DNA of 64,000 bases from JAYTUJ01 sp043744615 (lineage in GTDB: Bacteria; Patescibacteriota; Minisyncoccia; Phycocordibacterales; CAIRYW01). Each line of letters opens with the position of its first letter. The first letter of the stretch is position 1. The position numbers and the translations under genes are program-made. The notes beneath the pieces were generated by a model, which made no database searches, was not told where the DNA came from, and saw nothing but the letters and a program-made list of their open reading frames with translations. The DNA lies in assembly GCA_043744615.1 (NCBI GenBank), contig JAYTUJ010000030.1, positions 4,400 through 68,399 on the forward strand, given 5' to 3'. Shown piece after piece: positions 25,381-33,907 of the stretch.

Positions 25381-26910
25381 CTATCGAGCAAATTCAATTG
25401 AACGACTTTCCCTTACAACCATTACTCTAATTTCTCCTGGATATTTTAGTTCATTTTCTACTCGTAATACAATATTTCGAGCCATTTCTCGAGCTTCTAC
25501 ATCAGAAACTTTTTCTGGATACACGAATACTCTAATTTCTCGTCCAGCTTGTAATGCGTATGATTTTTCAACACCTGGAAATGAATTAGAAATTGCTTCG
25601 AGTTCTTGTAATCGTTTAATATAGTTTTCGATGTTGTCGTGTCGTGCACCTGGTCGTCCACCTGATATTGCATCTGCTGTTTGAACAATACGTGATTCAA
25701 CAGTTTCGTATGGATATTCTTCATGATGTGCTCGCATTGCTTTGATGACATCAAGACTCACATTAAATTTTTCAAGAATTCGAATACCAATTTCTACGTG
25801 AGTTCCTTGAACTTCATGATCAAGAGCTTTTCCAATATCGTGTAACAATGCTCCTGCTTTAGAGACTTGTACATTTGCCCCAATTTCTTGTGCAATCATT
25901 CCTGCAATGTGTGCCATCTCGATTGAATGTTGCAAAACGTTTTGTCCATAACTTGTTCTAAAGTGTAATCGTCCAACGATAATAAGTAGGCGAGGATCAA
26001 GATTATAAACTCCTGCTTCAAATGCGGCTTGTTCACCCTTTTCTTTTATAATTTTATTTATTTCTTCTTTTGCCTTTTCAACTTCTTTTTCAATTTTTAC
26101 TGGTTGAACTCGTCCATCTAAAATAAGATTTTCAAGTGCAACTCGTGCAATTTGTCGTCGCACAGGGTCAAATGAAGAAATCGTAATTGTTCCTGGGGTA
26201 TCGTCAACAATTACTTCTACACCGGTTTCACGTTCAAAAGCTTTGATATTTCGGCCTTCTTTTCCGATAATCTTTCCTTTTATTTCATCAGAAGGGATAC
26301 TCACTGTTGTTGTAAATACATCGTGAGAAACCGAAGAAGCTAGTCGTTGAATAGATGTGGCAAGGATTTCCTTCGCTTTGCCCTCAAGGGTGTCATGATT
26401 AAACGTTTCGAGTTTTTTAATTCGAACCATCAAATCTTCTTCCGAATCAACTTCTATTTTTTTAAATAACTCTTCTTTTGCTGCCTCTGTTGAAAGTTTA
26501 GCGATACGCTCAAGCTCTGCCTTTTTACTTGCTTCGTATTTTTCTGCACGTTCTTTTATCTCACGAATTTCATTCGCTTTATTTTTTAAGCTTTCTACTT
26601 CTTTATCAATATCGATTTGCCGATTATCAAGAAGTTCTTCTTTTTTGATAAGTCGATCCTCACTTTTTTTTATTTGTTCTTCTTTTTCTTTTATCTCTTC
26701 TCGTACACCTTTAAGTGTTGACGCAGCCTCTTCCTCGGCTTCAAGGGTTATCTTTTTGGCCTCTTCCTTAGCCTTGAGCATAAGATCTTTAATATCATGC
26801 TCTATTGAATCTTTCTTGCTGATTGCAAGCATGATTCGAATCATATAGCCAAGTCCGATACCTACGACTCCTGCGATAGCAATCAGGAGAAACGCGGTTG
26901 TTGTTGACAT
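25381..26910 (-). CDS. rny: Ribonuclease Y
   Basis: The product has 509 residues. One N-terminal membrane span (about 5-25) precedes a long coiled coil (30-165). A KH RNA-binding domain follows (IIGKEGRNIKAFERETGVEV), then an HD domain with ALLHDIGKALDHE and MRAHHEEYP. The end has EIRVMVVRESRSIEFAR, the usual RNase Y C-terminus. RNase Y is a membrane-bound endonuclease that starts mRNA decay. Length and order are standard. Confidence 0.96.
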   Translation of the reverse strand: MSTTTAFLLIAIAGVVGIGLGYMIRIMLAISKKDSIEHDIKDLMLKAKEEAKKITLEAEEEAASTLKGVREEIKEKEEQIKKSEDRLIKKEELLDNRQIDIDKEVESLKNKANEIREIKERAEKYEASKKAELERIAKLSTEAAKEELFKKIEVDSEEDLMVRIKKLETFNHDTLEGKAKEILATSIQRLASSVSHDVFTTTVSIPSDEIKGKIIGKEGRNIKAFERETGVEVIVDDTPGTITISSFDPVRRQIARVALENLILDGRVQPVKIEKEVEKAKEEINKIIKEKGEQAAFEAGVYNLDPRLLIIVGRLHFRTSYGQNVLQHSIEMAHIAGMIAQEIGANVQVSKAGALLHDIGKALDHEVQGTHVEIGIRILEKFNVSLDVIKAMRAHHEEYPYETVESRIVQTADAISGGRPGARHDNIENYIKRLQELEAISNSFPGVEKSYALQAGREIRVFVYPEKVSDVEAREMARNIVLRVENELKYPGEIRVMVVRESRSIEFAR

Positions 26911-27082
26911 GTGTTTTGCTCCGCACCCTATTTTTCTAAAGGTATTTCAAGGATTTAACAGTAAAAATGGTTTTCGTTCGGAATTAAATGTACAGGCTAA
27001 AAAGGAAAGTGCGAAAAATTAATTTCTAACACATTTACAATACTAGATAAAAGAGAAAATGTCTATACGAGTTGTACGATGT

Positions 27083-27655
27083 TTAGAGAACTTTGTCTAT
27101 AACCCCGTATTTCTTGGCTTCGTCGGCTGACATAAAAAAGTCTCGTTCGACGTCTTTTTGTATCTTTGCAAGTGGCTGCCCAGAGTTTTTTGCCAGTATT
27201 TTATTTAGGTTTTCTCGGGTTTTTAGGATTTGCTTAGCGGTAATTTCAATATCTGTTGCTTGTCCTTGAGCTCCACCTGAAGGTTGGTGAATCATGATTT
27301 CAGAGTTTGGAAGTGAGTATCGTTTTCCTTTTGCTCCGGCTGACAAAATAATAGCGGCGCCTGAAGCAGCAATACCAACGCAGATTGTAGAAACATCCGG
27401 TTTAATATGGTTCATAGTGTCGAGCATTGCTAATGTTGAAGTTACTTGTCCTCCTGGTGAGTTGATATAAAGAGAGATATCTTTTTTAGGATCTTCTGAT
27501 TGTAAAAAAAGAAGCTGTGCAATAACAATATTTGCAACATCGTCATCGATAGGGCCTCCAAGGAAAATAATTCGTTCTCGAAGCAATCGCGAGTATATGT
27601 CATAAGCTCGTTCTCCAAATTGTGATTTTTCTATTACGGTTGGGATTAACATCAT
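27083..27655 (-). CDS. clpP: ATP-dependent Clp protease proteolytic subunit
   Basis: The product has 190 residues. The catalytic Ser lies in [15 protein letters not shown], the His in [11 protein letters not shown], and the Asp in the C-terminal third ([12 protein letters not shown]). ClpP forms a 14-mer that degrades proteins fed by Clp ATPases. Two ATGs in a row open the frame and either may be used. The gene is divergent from rsmE with only 46 bases between the start codons. Confidence 0.95.
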   Translation of the reverse strand: MMLIPTVIEKSQFGERAYDIYSRLLRERIIFLGGPIDDDVANIVIAQLLFLQSEDPKKDISLYINSPGGQVTSTLAMLDTMNHIKPDVSTICVGIAASGAAIILSAGAKGKRYSLPNSEIMIHQPSGGAQGQATDIEITAKQILKTRENLNKILAKNSGQPLAKIQKDVERDFFMSADEAKKYGVIDKVL

Positions 27656-27689
27656 TTTAGTATGGGTTATATTTAGTATGAAGTTATAT

Positions 27690-27695
27690 TACAAT
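27690..27695 (+). promoter_or_regulatory. -10 box of rsmE
   Basis: TACAAT ends 6 bases before the ATG at 27702. It lies between the two in-frame ATGs, which decides for the downstream one. Confidence 0.5.
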
Positions 27696-27701
27696 ACTGT
27701 T

Positions 27702-28433
27702 ATGCGTTTGCATAGATTTCTTATAGAACCACAAATTACTGACATTTCAACAACATCACATGTTGTTATTAAAGACAGTGATCTTATTCATCAATTGTTG
27801 CATGTATTTCGTTATGAAGCGGGCACAGAGTTGATTATTTTTAATGGAAATGGAATCGATTATTCTGCGGTTATTGAAAGTATTGATAAAAAATCTGTAA
27901 CAATAAATATCGTTTCTCAAAAAGCGAGTCAATATATTGGTAAAAGTTATATTTCATTATTTCAATCAATTACAAAATCTTCAACCTTTGATACGATTGT
28001 TGAAAAGGCAACAGAGCTTGGGGTTGGAAATATTATTCCAATAATTTCTGAACGATCAGAACGAAAAGATATAAACAGTGAGCGCTTAAATAAAATTATT
28101 AAAGAAGCGATTGAGCAATCAGGAAGAGGGGACACTGTTACACTCCAACAACCTGTAAAGTTATTTTCATTTAATAAAGATCCTCAAGATGTTTTTGTTT
28201 TCGATATGACCGGTCAACCAATAACAAGTATGGGAAATCTTCTTGAAATTACAAATAAAAAAGACCAATCAAAAGAAATTTCAATTTTGATTGGTCCAGA
28301 AGGGGGTTGGTCACCAGCAGAAATCTCTTGGTTTACCGAAAAGAAATTTAAAATAATTTCTTTTAATACTCCAGTTCTTCGAGCGGAAACAGCCGCTGTT
28401 TCCGCATTAGCTTTACTGCTCTGCACCCAATAA
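27702..28433 (+). CDS. rsmE: 16S rRNA m3U1498 methyltransferase
   Basis: The product is 243 residues from the ATG at 27702, starting MRLHRFLIEP. An N-terminal PUA-like domain (about 1-70) is followed by a SPOUT domain with IIPIISERSERK, EAIEQSGRGDTV, ISILIGPEGGWSPAEI and LRAETAAVSALALL, the knot that binds SAM. It methylates U1498 at the 30S decoding centre. An ATG 24 bases upstream is rejected because the -10 box falls between the two. Confidence 0.92.
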   Translation: MRLHRFLIEPQITDISTTSHVVIKDSDLIHQLLHVFRYEAGTELIIFNGNGIDYSAVIESIDKKSVTINIVSQKASQYIGKSYISLFQSITKSSTFDTIVEKATELGVGNIIPIISERSERKDINSERLNKIIKEAIEQSGRGDTVTLQQPVKLFSFNKDPQDVFVFDMTGQPITSMGNLLEITNKKDQSKEISILIGPEGGWSPAEISWFTEKKFKIISFNTPVLRAETAAVSALALLLCTQ

Positions 28434-28434
28434 T

Positions 28435-29463
28435 TTAGTTTAAAGCTTCGAGATACTGAAATACTTTTTCATTTGTAAGCATCTCTGCAACATATAATGT
28501 TGCTCGAACAATATCTGTCTCAGGATAATGTTCTTTAATATGACCAAGTTCTTTTTCAACTTCTTCTTTTGTCGGTTCTATTTTTTCTTGTTGTGCAATT
28601 TCGTGTAAAGAAAGTTGGATTTTAACTCGTTTTATAGCATCTTTGTGCCATTCTACCCGCATATCTTCTACAGTTTTATTAATATTTTTCAGGTAGTCTT
28701 CAACTTTTAATCCCATTCGTTCTATTTGTCTGCCAAAATCAGAAACCATTCTATCGAGTTCACTTTCAATAAGAATAGAAGGTACTGCAATATCAACTTT
28801 TTCTACAAGAGCATCAACAAGTTCTTGTCGTCTTTTTTCTCGAGCTTTAATTTCTTTTTCTTGAGTTAAACTTTTTTTAATTTGTACTTTAAAATCTTCA
28901 ACATCGTTAAATTCTCCGAGGGTTGCTACAAATTCATCATTTAATTCAGGAAGAACTTCTGTGTTTTCTGACTTAGCTTTTTCTTTTTGAAGTTGTTCAA
29001 TAATATGAGCCACGTCTTCAGGTGTTACTTCAATAGATTCTTTTTTAACGTTGATTTTTGCAAGAACATCTTTGTATTCGCCAACAGTAACTTTGGGCAT
29101 GATTGCAGTTTTGATTGTAACTTCGAGAGGGTTTCCCTTTGCTAATTTTTTAATTGTAATTGAAGGTCGTCCAATTGCATCAATATTTTTTTCTTTTACT
29201 ATATCAGAATACAGTTCACTAATTGTTATTTCAGCAGCTTCTTCGAGAATTGCATATTCACCAATTTTCTCAATAATCATTTTTTCAGGAACATGGCCTT
29301 TTCTAAATCCGTCAACGGAAACATGATGACTAATTCTTTCAACCGCTTTTTTCCAATTTTTTTCAAGAGCAGAAGGTTCAATAGAAACTTCAATCTCTTT
29401 TTCTGAATCTGGTAAATCTGATAAAGATACTACGTTATAAGGTTTTTTTGTTGTTTCTGTCAT
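28435..29463 (-). CDS. tig: Trigger factor-like chaperone lacking a PPIase domain
   Basis: The product from the ATG at 29463 is 342 residues. The N-terminal ribosome-binding domain carries VDGFRKGHVPEKMI (the trigger factor signature is GFRxGxxP). The helical C-terminal chaperone domain covers about 150-342. The roughly 90-residue FKBP prolyl isomerase domain that normally separates them is absent; usual trigger factors are about 430 residues. It should still bind nascent chains at the tunnel exit. Its end meets the convergent rsmE gene with no gap. Confidence 0.82.
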   Translation of the reverse strand: MTETTKKPYNVVSLSDLPDSEKEIEVSIEPSALEKNWKKAVERISHHVSVDGFRKGHVPEKMIIEKIGEYAILEEAAEITISELYSDIVKEKNIDAIGRPSITIKKLAKGNPLEVTIKTAIMPKVTVGEYKDVLAKINVKKESIEVTPEDVAHIIEQLQKEKAKSENTEVLPELNDEFVATLGEFNDVEDFKVQIKKSLTQEKEIKAREKRRQELVDALVEKVDIAVPSILIESELDRMVSDFGRQIERMGLKVEDYLKNINKTVEDMRVEWHKDAIKRVKIQLSLHEIAQQEKIEPTKEEVEKELGHIKEHYPETDIVRATLYVAEMLTNEKVFQYLEALN

Positions 29464-29512
29464 ATATTTTAAGTACAGAAACAATACATGATTTGCTTAT
29501 AAAAGTAAATAA

Positions 29513-29535
29513 AAACCCCGCCAAAGGCGGGGTTT
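29513..29535 (-). terminator. Rho-independent terminator after the FMN reductase-like gene
   Basis: AAACCCCGCC and GGCGGGGTTT form a 10-bp stem with an AAA loop. On the minus strand a T run follows. It lies between the reductase stop (29539) and the trigger factor start. Confidence 0.85.
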
Positions 29536-29538
29536 ATT

Positions 29539-30057
29539 TTATTTCTTCCAATCAACAAGTTGGGCGATTAAATTTTCAACTCGTTTTAAGTAACTTTGAT
29601 CAAGGATCATTCCTTTTTCATCAAATAATTTTTCAATGTTAGAAAAATAAACAGCAAGAGGAATATTTACTAAACCATAATTAACTGCGATTTGCCGAAG
29701 TTGTTCTACTGCACGTACTCCTCCAAGACCTCCTGAAGAAACTCCACAAAATGCAACAGGTTTTTTTGTGTACTCATCAAGCGCGGCATCTAATAATATT
29801 TTGAGTTCTCCAGGATATCCGTGATTGTATTCTGGACTTACAATTATGAGTGCATCTGCTTTTGAAATGATTTCTCTATATGAATTTGTTTTTGGATTTG
29901 GTGTCCAAGGAGGAATCGTTGCTCCCCACATATAGTTTTTCACATCAATAAGTATTGTTTCGTGACCCGCTTTTTTTACTTCTTCAAAAACAAAATTTGC
30001 TGCTTTTTCTGAAAACCTCCCTTCTCGTGCTGTTCCTAAAATAACCGGAATAAACAT
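29539..30057 (-). CDS. NADPH-dependent FMN reductase family protein
   Basis: The product is 172 residues with a flavodoxin-like fold. The phosphate-binding start is PVILGTAREGRFSEKAANFV, and ADALIIVSPEYNHGYPGELK is the characteristic flavin-contact motif, followed by KPVAFCGVSSGGLGG. Such enzymes reduce FMN or quinones with NAD(P)H. It begins 2 bases after the small membrane protein gene, probably in one transcript with the two genes upstream. Confidence 0.85.
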   Translation of the reverse strand: MFIPVILGTAREGRFSEKAANFVFEEVKKAGHETILIDVKNYMWGATIPPWTPNPKTNSYREIISKADALIIVSPEYNHGYPGELKILLDAALDEYTKKPVAFCGVSSGGLGGVRAVEQLRQIAVNYGLVNIPLAVYFSNIEKLFDEKGMILDQSYLKRVENLIAQLVDWKK

Positions 30058-30059
30058 TA

Positions 30060-30341
30060 CTATTGAAGAGCTTGAAGTTCTGTATCGTTTGAAGCAAGGT
30101 CTTGATCGAGACCATTTAAGTCTGCACTCGCACTTGAGCTTGCTGTGATTTGTGTATCAGTAGATGTTGCTTTTGTAGGTTGAGGCGCAGTATTTTTTTG
30201 TTCCATGACTTTATTATCTTGGGTAGTATAATTTATCTCTGAGTTTTTTCCAAAGAAATAAATTCCTCCACCAATTACCAAAAGAAGAAGTACAACTACC
30301 CCTACAATTGGACCTGTTGTTGATGTTTTCTGTGGTTCCAT
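30060..30341 (-). CDS. Small single-span membrane protein
   Basis: The product is 93 residues with one membrane span at about 11-30 (PIVGVVVLLLLVIGGGIYFF). A Thr/Ser/Ala/Gln-rich tail of about 60 residues follows, ending in an acidic segment. I recognise no family. It lies between a secreted coiled-coil protein gene and an FMN reductase gene, with short gaps on both sides. Confidence 0.5.
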   Translation of the reverse strand: MEPQKTSTTGPIVGVVVLLLLVIGGGIYFFGKNSEINYTTQDNKVMEQKNTAPQPTKATSTDTQITASSSASADLNGLDQDLASNDTELQALQ

Positions 30342-30359
30342 AATGTGTGTATTATTTTA

Positions 30360-31109
30360 TTAATTTGTTACTGTCGAAGTTGTAGCAGATGTTGAAGCTG
30401 TCACTGAAGTTGAAACCTCAACTTTTTCTTTTGGCATAGATTCTCGAAGGGTTTTTACAACAAGTCTAAGGCTTTGACGTGCTTTTTCTATAAGAACTCG
30501 AATATCTTTTGCTGGAGTACTTGTTCCTGCCGCATTACTTGCTGTCTCTGCTGCACTGATTGCTACATCTGCATCAACAAGTTTTGTTTGAGCAGCTGAA
30601 ACATTTACTTTTCCTTTTGCACTTACTTTACTGATTACAAGAACAATTTTAGCTCGAAGTTCTTTTAGGTGTGCAATTCGTTCTGCAAAAATTTCTTTTT
30701 TCTTTGATTGAACTTCTTCTTTTCGTTGGTCTCTCATTTCACCAACTTTTTCTTTTTGGGTATTTTTTGAGTCTTCGATTTTCTTTCGATCCCCTTTAAT
30801 TTCGTCTCTTTTTAATTTCTTTTCTTCTGCACTCATTGTAGTACTTGCACTCTTTATACTTTCTCGAGTTGTTTTGATGTCTTCTCGAATACCTTTTCTT
30901 TCAACTGTTCCTGAAGCCCTTACATTTTTTATTTCGTTTGCCGAAGTTTTTCTGATTACTTGAATATCTTTTCTAAGTTCTAGATGAGGTTTTGGGGCAG
31001 TAACGGTAGTATGTGTTTCAACTGTTGCATCTTCAGCGTGTGCAACGAAAGCACAAGAAAGAACAGCTACAAAAGCAGTGGTTCCTAAATGTTTGTAAAA
31101 CTTTTTCAT
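30360..31109 (-). CDS. Secreted coiled-coil hypothetical protein
   Basis: The product from the ATG at 31109 is 249 residues. The signal peptide is clear (MKKFYKHLGTTAFVAVLSCA, cleavage near VAHA-ED). The mature part is Lys/Glu/Arg-rich from about 35 to 180 with strong coiled-coil character, then a Ser/Thr/Ala-rich C-terminus. An in-frame ATG 66 bases upstream would bury the signal peptide and is rejected. Similar Lys/Glu-rich exported proteins are common in Parcubacteria; the role is unknown. Confidence 0.6.
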   Translation of the reverse strand: MKKFYKHLGTTAFVAVLSCAFVAHAEDATVETHTTVTAPKPHLELRKDIQVIRKTSANEIKNVRASGTVERKGIREDIKTTRESIKSASTTMSAEEKKLKRDEIKGDRKKIEDSKNTQKEKVGEMRDQRKEEVQSKKKEIFAERIAHLKELRAKIVLVISKVSAKGKVNVSAAQTKLVDADVAISAAETASNAAGTSTPAKDIRVLIEKARQSLRLVVKTLRESMPKEKVEVSTSVTASTSATTSTVTN

Positions 31110-31157
31110 AAATATTTTTTTAAATTTTAAATTACCCGATTGATAATAATATAAGTA

Positions 31158-31197
31158 TATCAAAAAACACTCCACAATTGTGGAGTGTTTTTTGATA
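31158..31197 (-). terminator. Perfect 40-base palindromic terminator after ppa
   Basis: The segment is a perfect palindrome with 20-base arms and no loop, centred on CAATTG at 31177/31178. Its core ACACTCCACAATTGTGGAGT is flanked by A6 and T6, so it works as a terminator on either strand. It sits 17 bases after the ppa stop. Confidence 0.8.
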
Positions 31198-31214
31198 ACT
31201 ATTTTGAATACAAG

Positions 31215-31739
31215 TTACTTTGTTTTTTGTTCGATATACATTTCACAACCTCGTTTAAACGCTGTGGTTGCAGCCTCTTTTCCTTCCCAGCTAAGAATTT
31301 TTACTTCTTTCTTTTGTATATTTTTATATGTACTAAAGAAATGCTCGATCTCTTTTATTGTGTGTTTGTTAATGTCCTTTAGATCGTGAATATCTGCAAA
31401 GCGGGGATCTTCAACGGGTACTGCAATTATTTTTGCATCTGATTCGCCAGCATCAATCATATTCATGATTGCAACTTCTCGAACCCGAACAAGAATTCCT
31501 GGAAACAGTGGATATGTTGTGAGTAAAACTACATCAAGAGCATCGCCATCATCCCATAATGTTTGAGGTACAAAACCATAATCAAAAGGGTAGTCTTGTG
31601 AAGTATGCATTACTCGATCAAGAGCAATCAAACCCGTTTCTTTGTCGATTTCGTATTTATTTTTTGAACCTTTATTGATTTCAATAATGGTTGTGATGTT
31701 TCCACTTTCTCCTGGTTTTAGATCGTGTAAATAATTCAT
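31215..31739 (-). CDS. ppa: Inorganic pyrophosphatase
   Basis: The product is 174 residues, the normal size of family I pyrophosphatase. Metal and phosphate ligands are in YPFDYGFVPQTLWDDGDALD and in VPVEDPRF with the following DIHDLKDI. It hydrolyses pyrophosphate and drives nucleotide and polymer synthesis. It begins 3 bases after nusA on the same strand, so the two genes form one transcript. Confidence 0.95.
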   Translation of the reverse strand: MNYLHDLKPGESGNITTIIEINKGSKNKYEIDKETGLIALDRVMHTSQDYPFDYGFVPQTLWDDGDALDVVLLTTYPLFPGILVRVREVAIMNMIDAGESDAKIIAVPVEDPRFADIHDLKDINKHTIKEIEHFFSTYKNIQKKEVKILSWEGKEAATTAFKRGCEMYIEQKTK

Positions 31740-31742
31740 ATA

Positions 31743-32960
31743 TTATTCATTATTACTTGATTCAACTTCGGCAGTTGCAGTATTTGATGTTTCTGCTGGT
31801 TGCTCGATAATTTCTTCCACAACTTCTTCGTCAACAGTGTCATCTAAATTTTCTGAAGCCCCTTTAATTGATTTAATATCAATTCGTACTCCAGTTAATT
31901 TTGCAGCAAGTCGAACATTTTGTCCGCCTTTACCAATCGCAAGAGATTGTTGATCTTCGATAACAGTGACGTCCATTTTTTTCTCTGCTTCGTTCCAACT
32001 TACACTAACTACTTCTGCTGGAGATAAAGAATCTTGAACAAATTGATCAATACTTTCTGACCATTCGATAATATCAATTTTTTCTCCACCAAGCTCGCTC
32101 ATTACTGTCGAAACTCGAACCCCTCGTTGTCCAACCATTGAACCAACTGGATCAATATGGCTATCTGTCGAAGAAACTGCGATTTTTGATCGTGATCCTG
32201 CTTCTCGTGCAATTGATTTAATAACAACGCTTCCTGATTTAATTTCGGGAACCTCTGCTTCAAATAATTTTGCAAGAAATTGTGGATGTGATCGTGAAAG
32301 TCGAACGAAAATTCCTCGAACACTTTCTTCTACTCGAGCAAGATATGCCCGAACTCGCTCACCTTGTTTAAGTCGTTCACCAGGAATTTGTTCTTCATAT
32401 GGAAGTACTCCGATTGCTCGTCCCATATCAATGTATACACTTCCTCGTTCTTGTCGTTGAACCGTTCCAACGATAATTTCACCTTCTCGTTTGCCAAATT
32501 CATTCATTACAGAAACTTTTTCCGCTTCTCGAATTTTTTGGATAATAACTTGTTTTGCAGTTTGAGCAGCGATTCGGCCGTAATCTGTCTGTGTTTCAAG
32601 AGGAAAGACTACTTCTTCATCAAGTTTTGCGTCTTTTTTAATCATGCGAGCATCATCAAGCATAATGTGGTGTTCAGAACTAAATCGAACTCGTTCGTCG
32701 TTAGGATCTATACTTTCTTCCTCTCCTTCTTTCGAGATAATTACTCGTGATTCGTCAACAACAATTTTTACTTGAAAAAAGTCAGCTTTTCCAGAACTCA
32801 AGTCAAATGTTGCACGAATAATTTGTCCGCGTTTTCCGTATTCTTTTTTGTATGCAGTTGCAAGGGCAGATTCGATTGCCTCGATGATTCGTTCTCGGGG
32901 GATTCCACGTTCTTGTTCAAGTTGATCAAGAACAGAGTGTATTACTTTTAAGTCAAACAT
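31743..32960 (-). CDS. nusA: Transcription termination/antitermination protein NusA
   Basis: The product has 405 residues. The N-terminal polymerase-binding domain covers about 1-125. The S1 domain follows (GEIIVGTVQRQERGSVYIDM), then two KH domains (HIDPVGSMVGQRGVRVSTV and LAIGKGGQNVRLAAKLTG). The acidic tail (about 360-405) replaces the C-terminal repeats of proteobacterial NusA. NusA modulates pausing, termination and antitermination. The leader contains a 6-bp stem-loop. Confidence 0.95.
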   Translation of the reverse strand: MFDLKVIHSVLDQLEQERGIPRERIIEAIESALATAYKKEYGKRGQIIRATFDLSSGKADFFQVKIVVDESRVIISKEGEEESIDPNDERVRFSSEHHIMLDDARMIKKDAKLDEEVVFPLETQTDYGRIAAQTAKQVIIQKIREAEKVSVMNEFGKREGEIIVGTVQRQERGSVYIDMGRAIGVLPYEEQIPGERLKQGERVRAYLARVEESVRGIFVRLSRSHPQFLAKLFEAEVPEIKSGSVVIKSIAREAGSRSKIAVSSTDSHIDPVGSMVGQRGVRVSTVMSELGGEKIDIIEWSESIDQFVQDSLSPAEVVSVSWNEAEKKMDVTVIEDQQSLAIGKGGQNVRLAAKLTGVRIDIKSIKGASENLDDTVDEEVVEEIIEQPAETSNTATAEVESSNNE

Positions 32961-32977
32961 ATATTTGTTTTTTTATT

Positions 32978-32995
32978 GTGGCAGAATATTGCCAC
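32978..32995 (-). promoter_or_regulatory. Leader stem-loop of nusA
   Basis: GTGGCA and TGCCAC form a perfect stem with a 6-base loop, 18 bases before the nusA ATG. A TATAAT-like sequence lies about 60 bases further upstream (around 33054-33059). The hairpin is not followed by a T run, so it is more likely a leader element than a terminator. Confidence 0.35.
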
Positions 32996-33148
32996 CTCTA
33001 TTAAAAAAGTAAGCTCGCTCCCAGAAACTGAGGCGAACTTGACTTAAATAATATTATAGCATGAAAAAGGTTCGAGGGGCAAGGGAAAGGGTTTCCCCGT
33101 GTGGGTTATTTTTGAGAAATTATCACAGTGATAGGAGATAAAAAAAGA

Positions 33149-33192
33149 CCCTCACCTGACAGAAAGGCGGGGCCTGTTCTGTTGGGTGAGGG
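33149..33192 (-). terminator. Terminator after the exported protein gene at 33198
   Basis: CCCTCACC (33149-33156) and GGTGAGGG (33185-33192) form the base of a stem, with an inner pairing around the GGCCTG region. On the minus strand it is followed by TCTTTTTTTATC. Confidence 0.65.
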
Positions 33193-33197
33193 AGGGA

Positions 33198-33602
33198 TTA
33201 CTTACTTAACATCATACCTTTTTGCATTCGGGGGAACTCGATGACTACGTGGGTCGCCCCTGTCCCTAGGAGTTGTTCCGTTTGGGATACTATTAAAGGC
33301 CCCATTTTCTCTTCGTAATCTGTTTTTTTGAGGATGGGAAGGATTTTTTTCAGTGCTTCATCAAAGTCTGCTCTGATTTTTTTTATAGATTCCTCAGCAC
33401 CTTTTTTTGGTATTCCCACGAAACTTATCGCAAGGTAAGGAATTGCTGGAGGAATGTCTCCGGGGTTATAGAAATATATAGTCGTGTTTTGTCGCTCGAC
33501 CTCGGGTTCGACTGCTTTGATCGCAGCGAACGAAGTAGTAGGGAAAGGGAGGAGTGCGAAGAGGGCGATGATGGTATGTAGTTTTTGAAGGAGCTTTTTC
33601 AT
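33198..33602 (-). CDS. Exported hypothetical protein
   Basis: The product is 134 residues with a signal peptide (MKKLLQKLHTIIALFALLPF, cleavage near SFAA). The mature part has two Pro-rich beta-like segments and a helical Lys/Glu region. I recognise no family. The gene has its own terminator, and its upstream region holds a large inverted repeat at 33622-33674. Arg codons are mixed (CGA, CGC, AGA), unlike the ribosomal genes. Confidence 0.5.
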   Translation of the reverse strand: MKKLLQKLHTIIALFALLPFPTTSFAAIKAVEPEVERQNTTIYFYNPGDIPPAIPYLAISFVGIPKKGAEESIKKIRADFDEALKKILPILKKTDYEEKMGPLIVSQTEQLLGTGATHVVIEFPRMQKGMMLSK

Positions 33603-33621
33603 TTTTTGTTTGTTTTTTGGT

Positions 33622-33674
33622 TTTAGACACAGTATCAGGTAATACGAGTGTACAGCCTGAAGTCTGTGTCTAAA
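33622..33674. repeat. Long inverted repeat upstream of the exported protein gene
   Basis: TTTAGACACAG (33622-33632) and CTGTGTCTAAA (33664-33674) are perfect 11-base arms. An inner pair, CAGG/CCTG, extends the structure. No T run follows on either strand, so it looks like an operator or leader structure rather than a terminator. Confidence 0.5.
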
Positions 33675-33891
33675 TTACAATAATTAAAAACAACCCTAAA
33701 AAATTTCTTATAAAACTATACTTTAAAGTTCAGATTTGTCAAATAAAACGTTGATAGACTTTTTCATGACTTATTCTCACCAGCAACTGCATTTCTGATT
33801 CAAACAGATGAAATAGTTTTTTCTCTAAAACAATTTTTTGAATTGCTTCAGGAGACAGTTGTTGATTAACGTATTTAATATGGCAAAAGTT

Positions 33892-33900
33892 TGATAGAAT
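33892..33900 (+). promoter_or_regulatory. Extended -10 box of the pilB operon
   Basis: TGATAGAAT ends 7 bases before the ATG at 33908, so the first gene of the pilus operon should be leaderless. Confidence 0.5.
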
Positions 33901-33907
33901 ATATCTA

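Larger units (their letters stand above)
33603..33907. other. 305-bp spacer at the main strand switch
   Basis: This gap lies between the last of a mostly minus-strand block and the first of a mostly plus-strand block. It holds the inverted repeat at 33622-33674 and the pilB -10 box at its right end. An ORF at 33739-33933 on the minus strand overlaps the pilB start and has no supporting features. I see no RNA gene. Confidence 0.4.
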
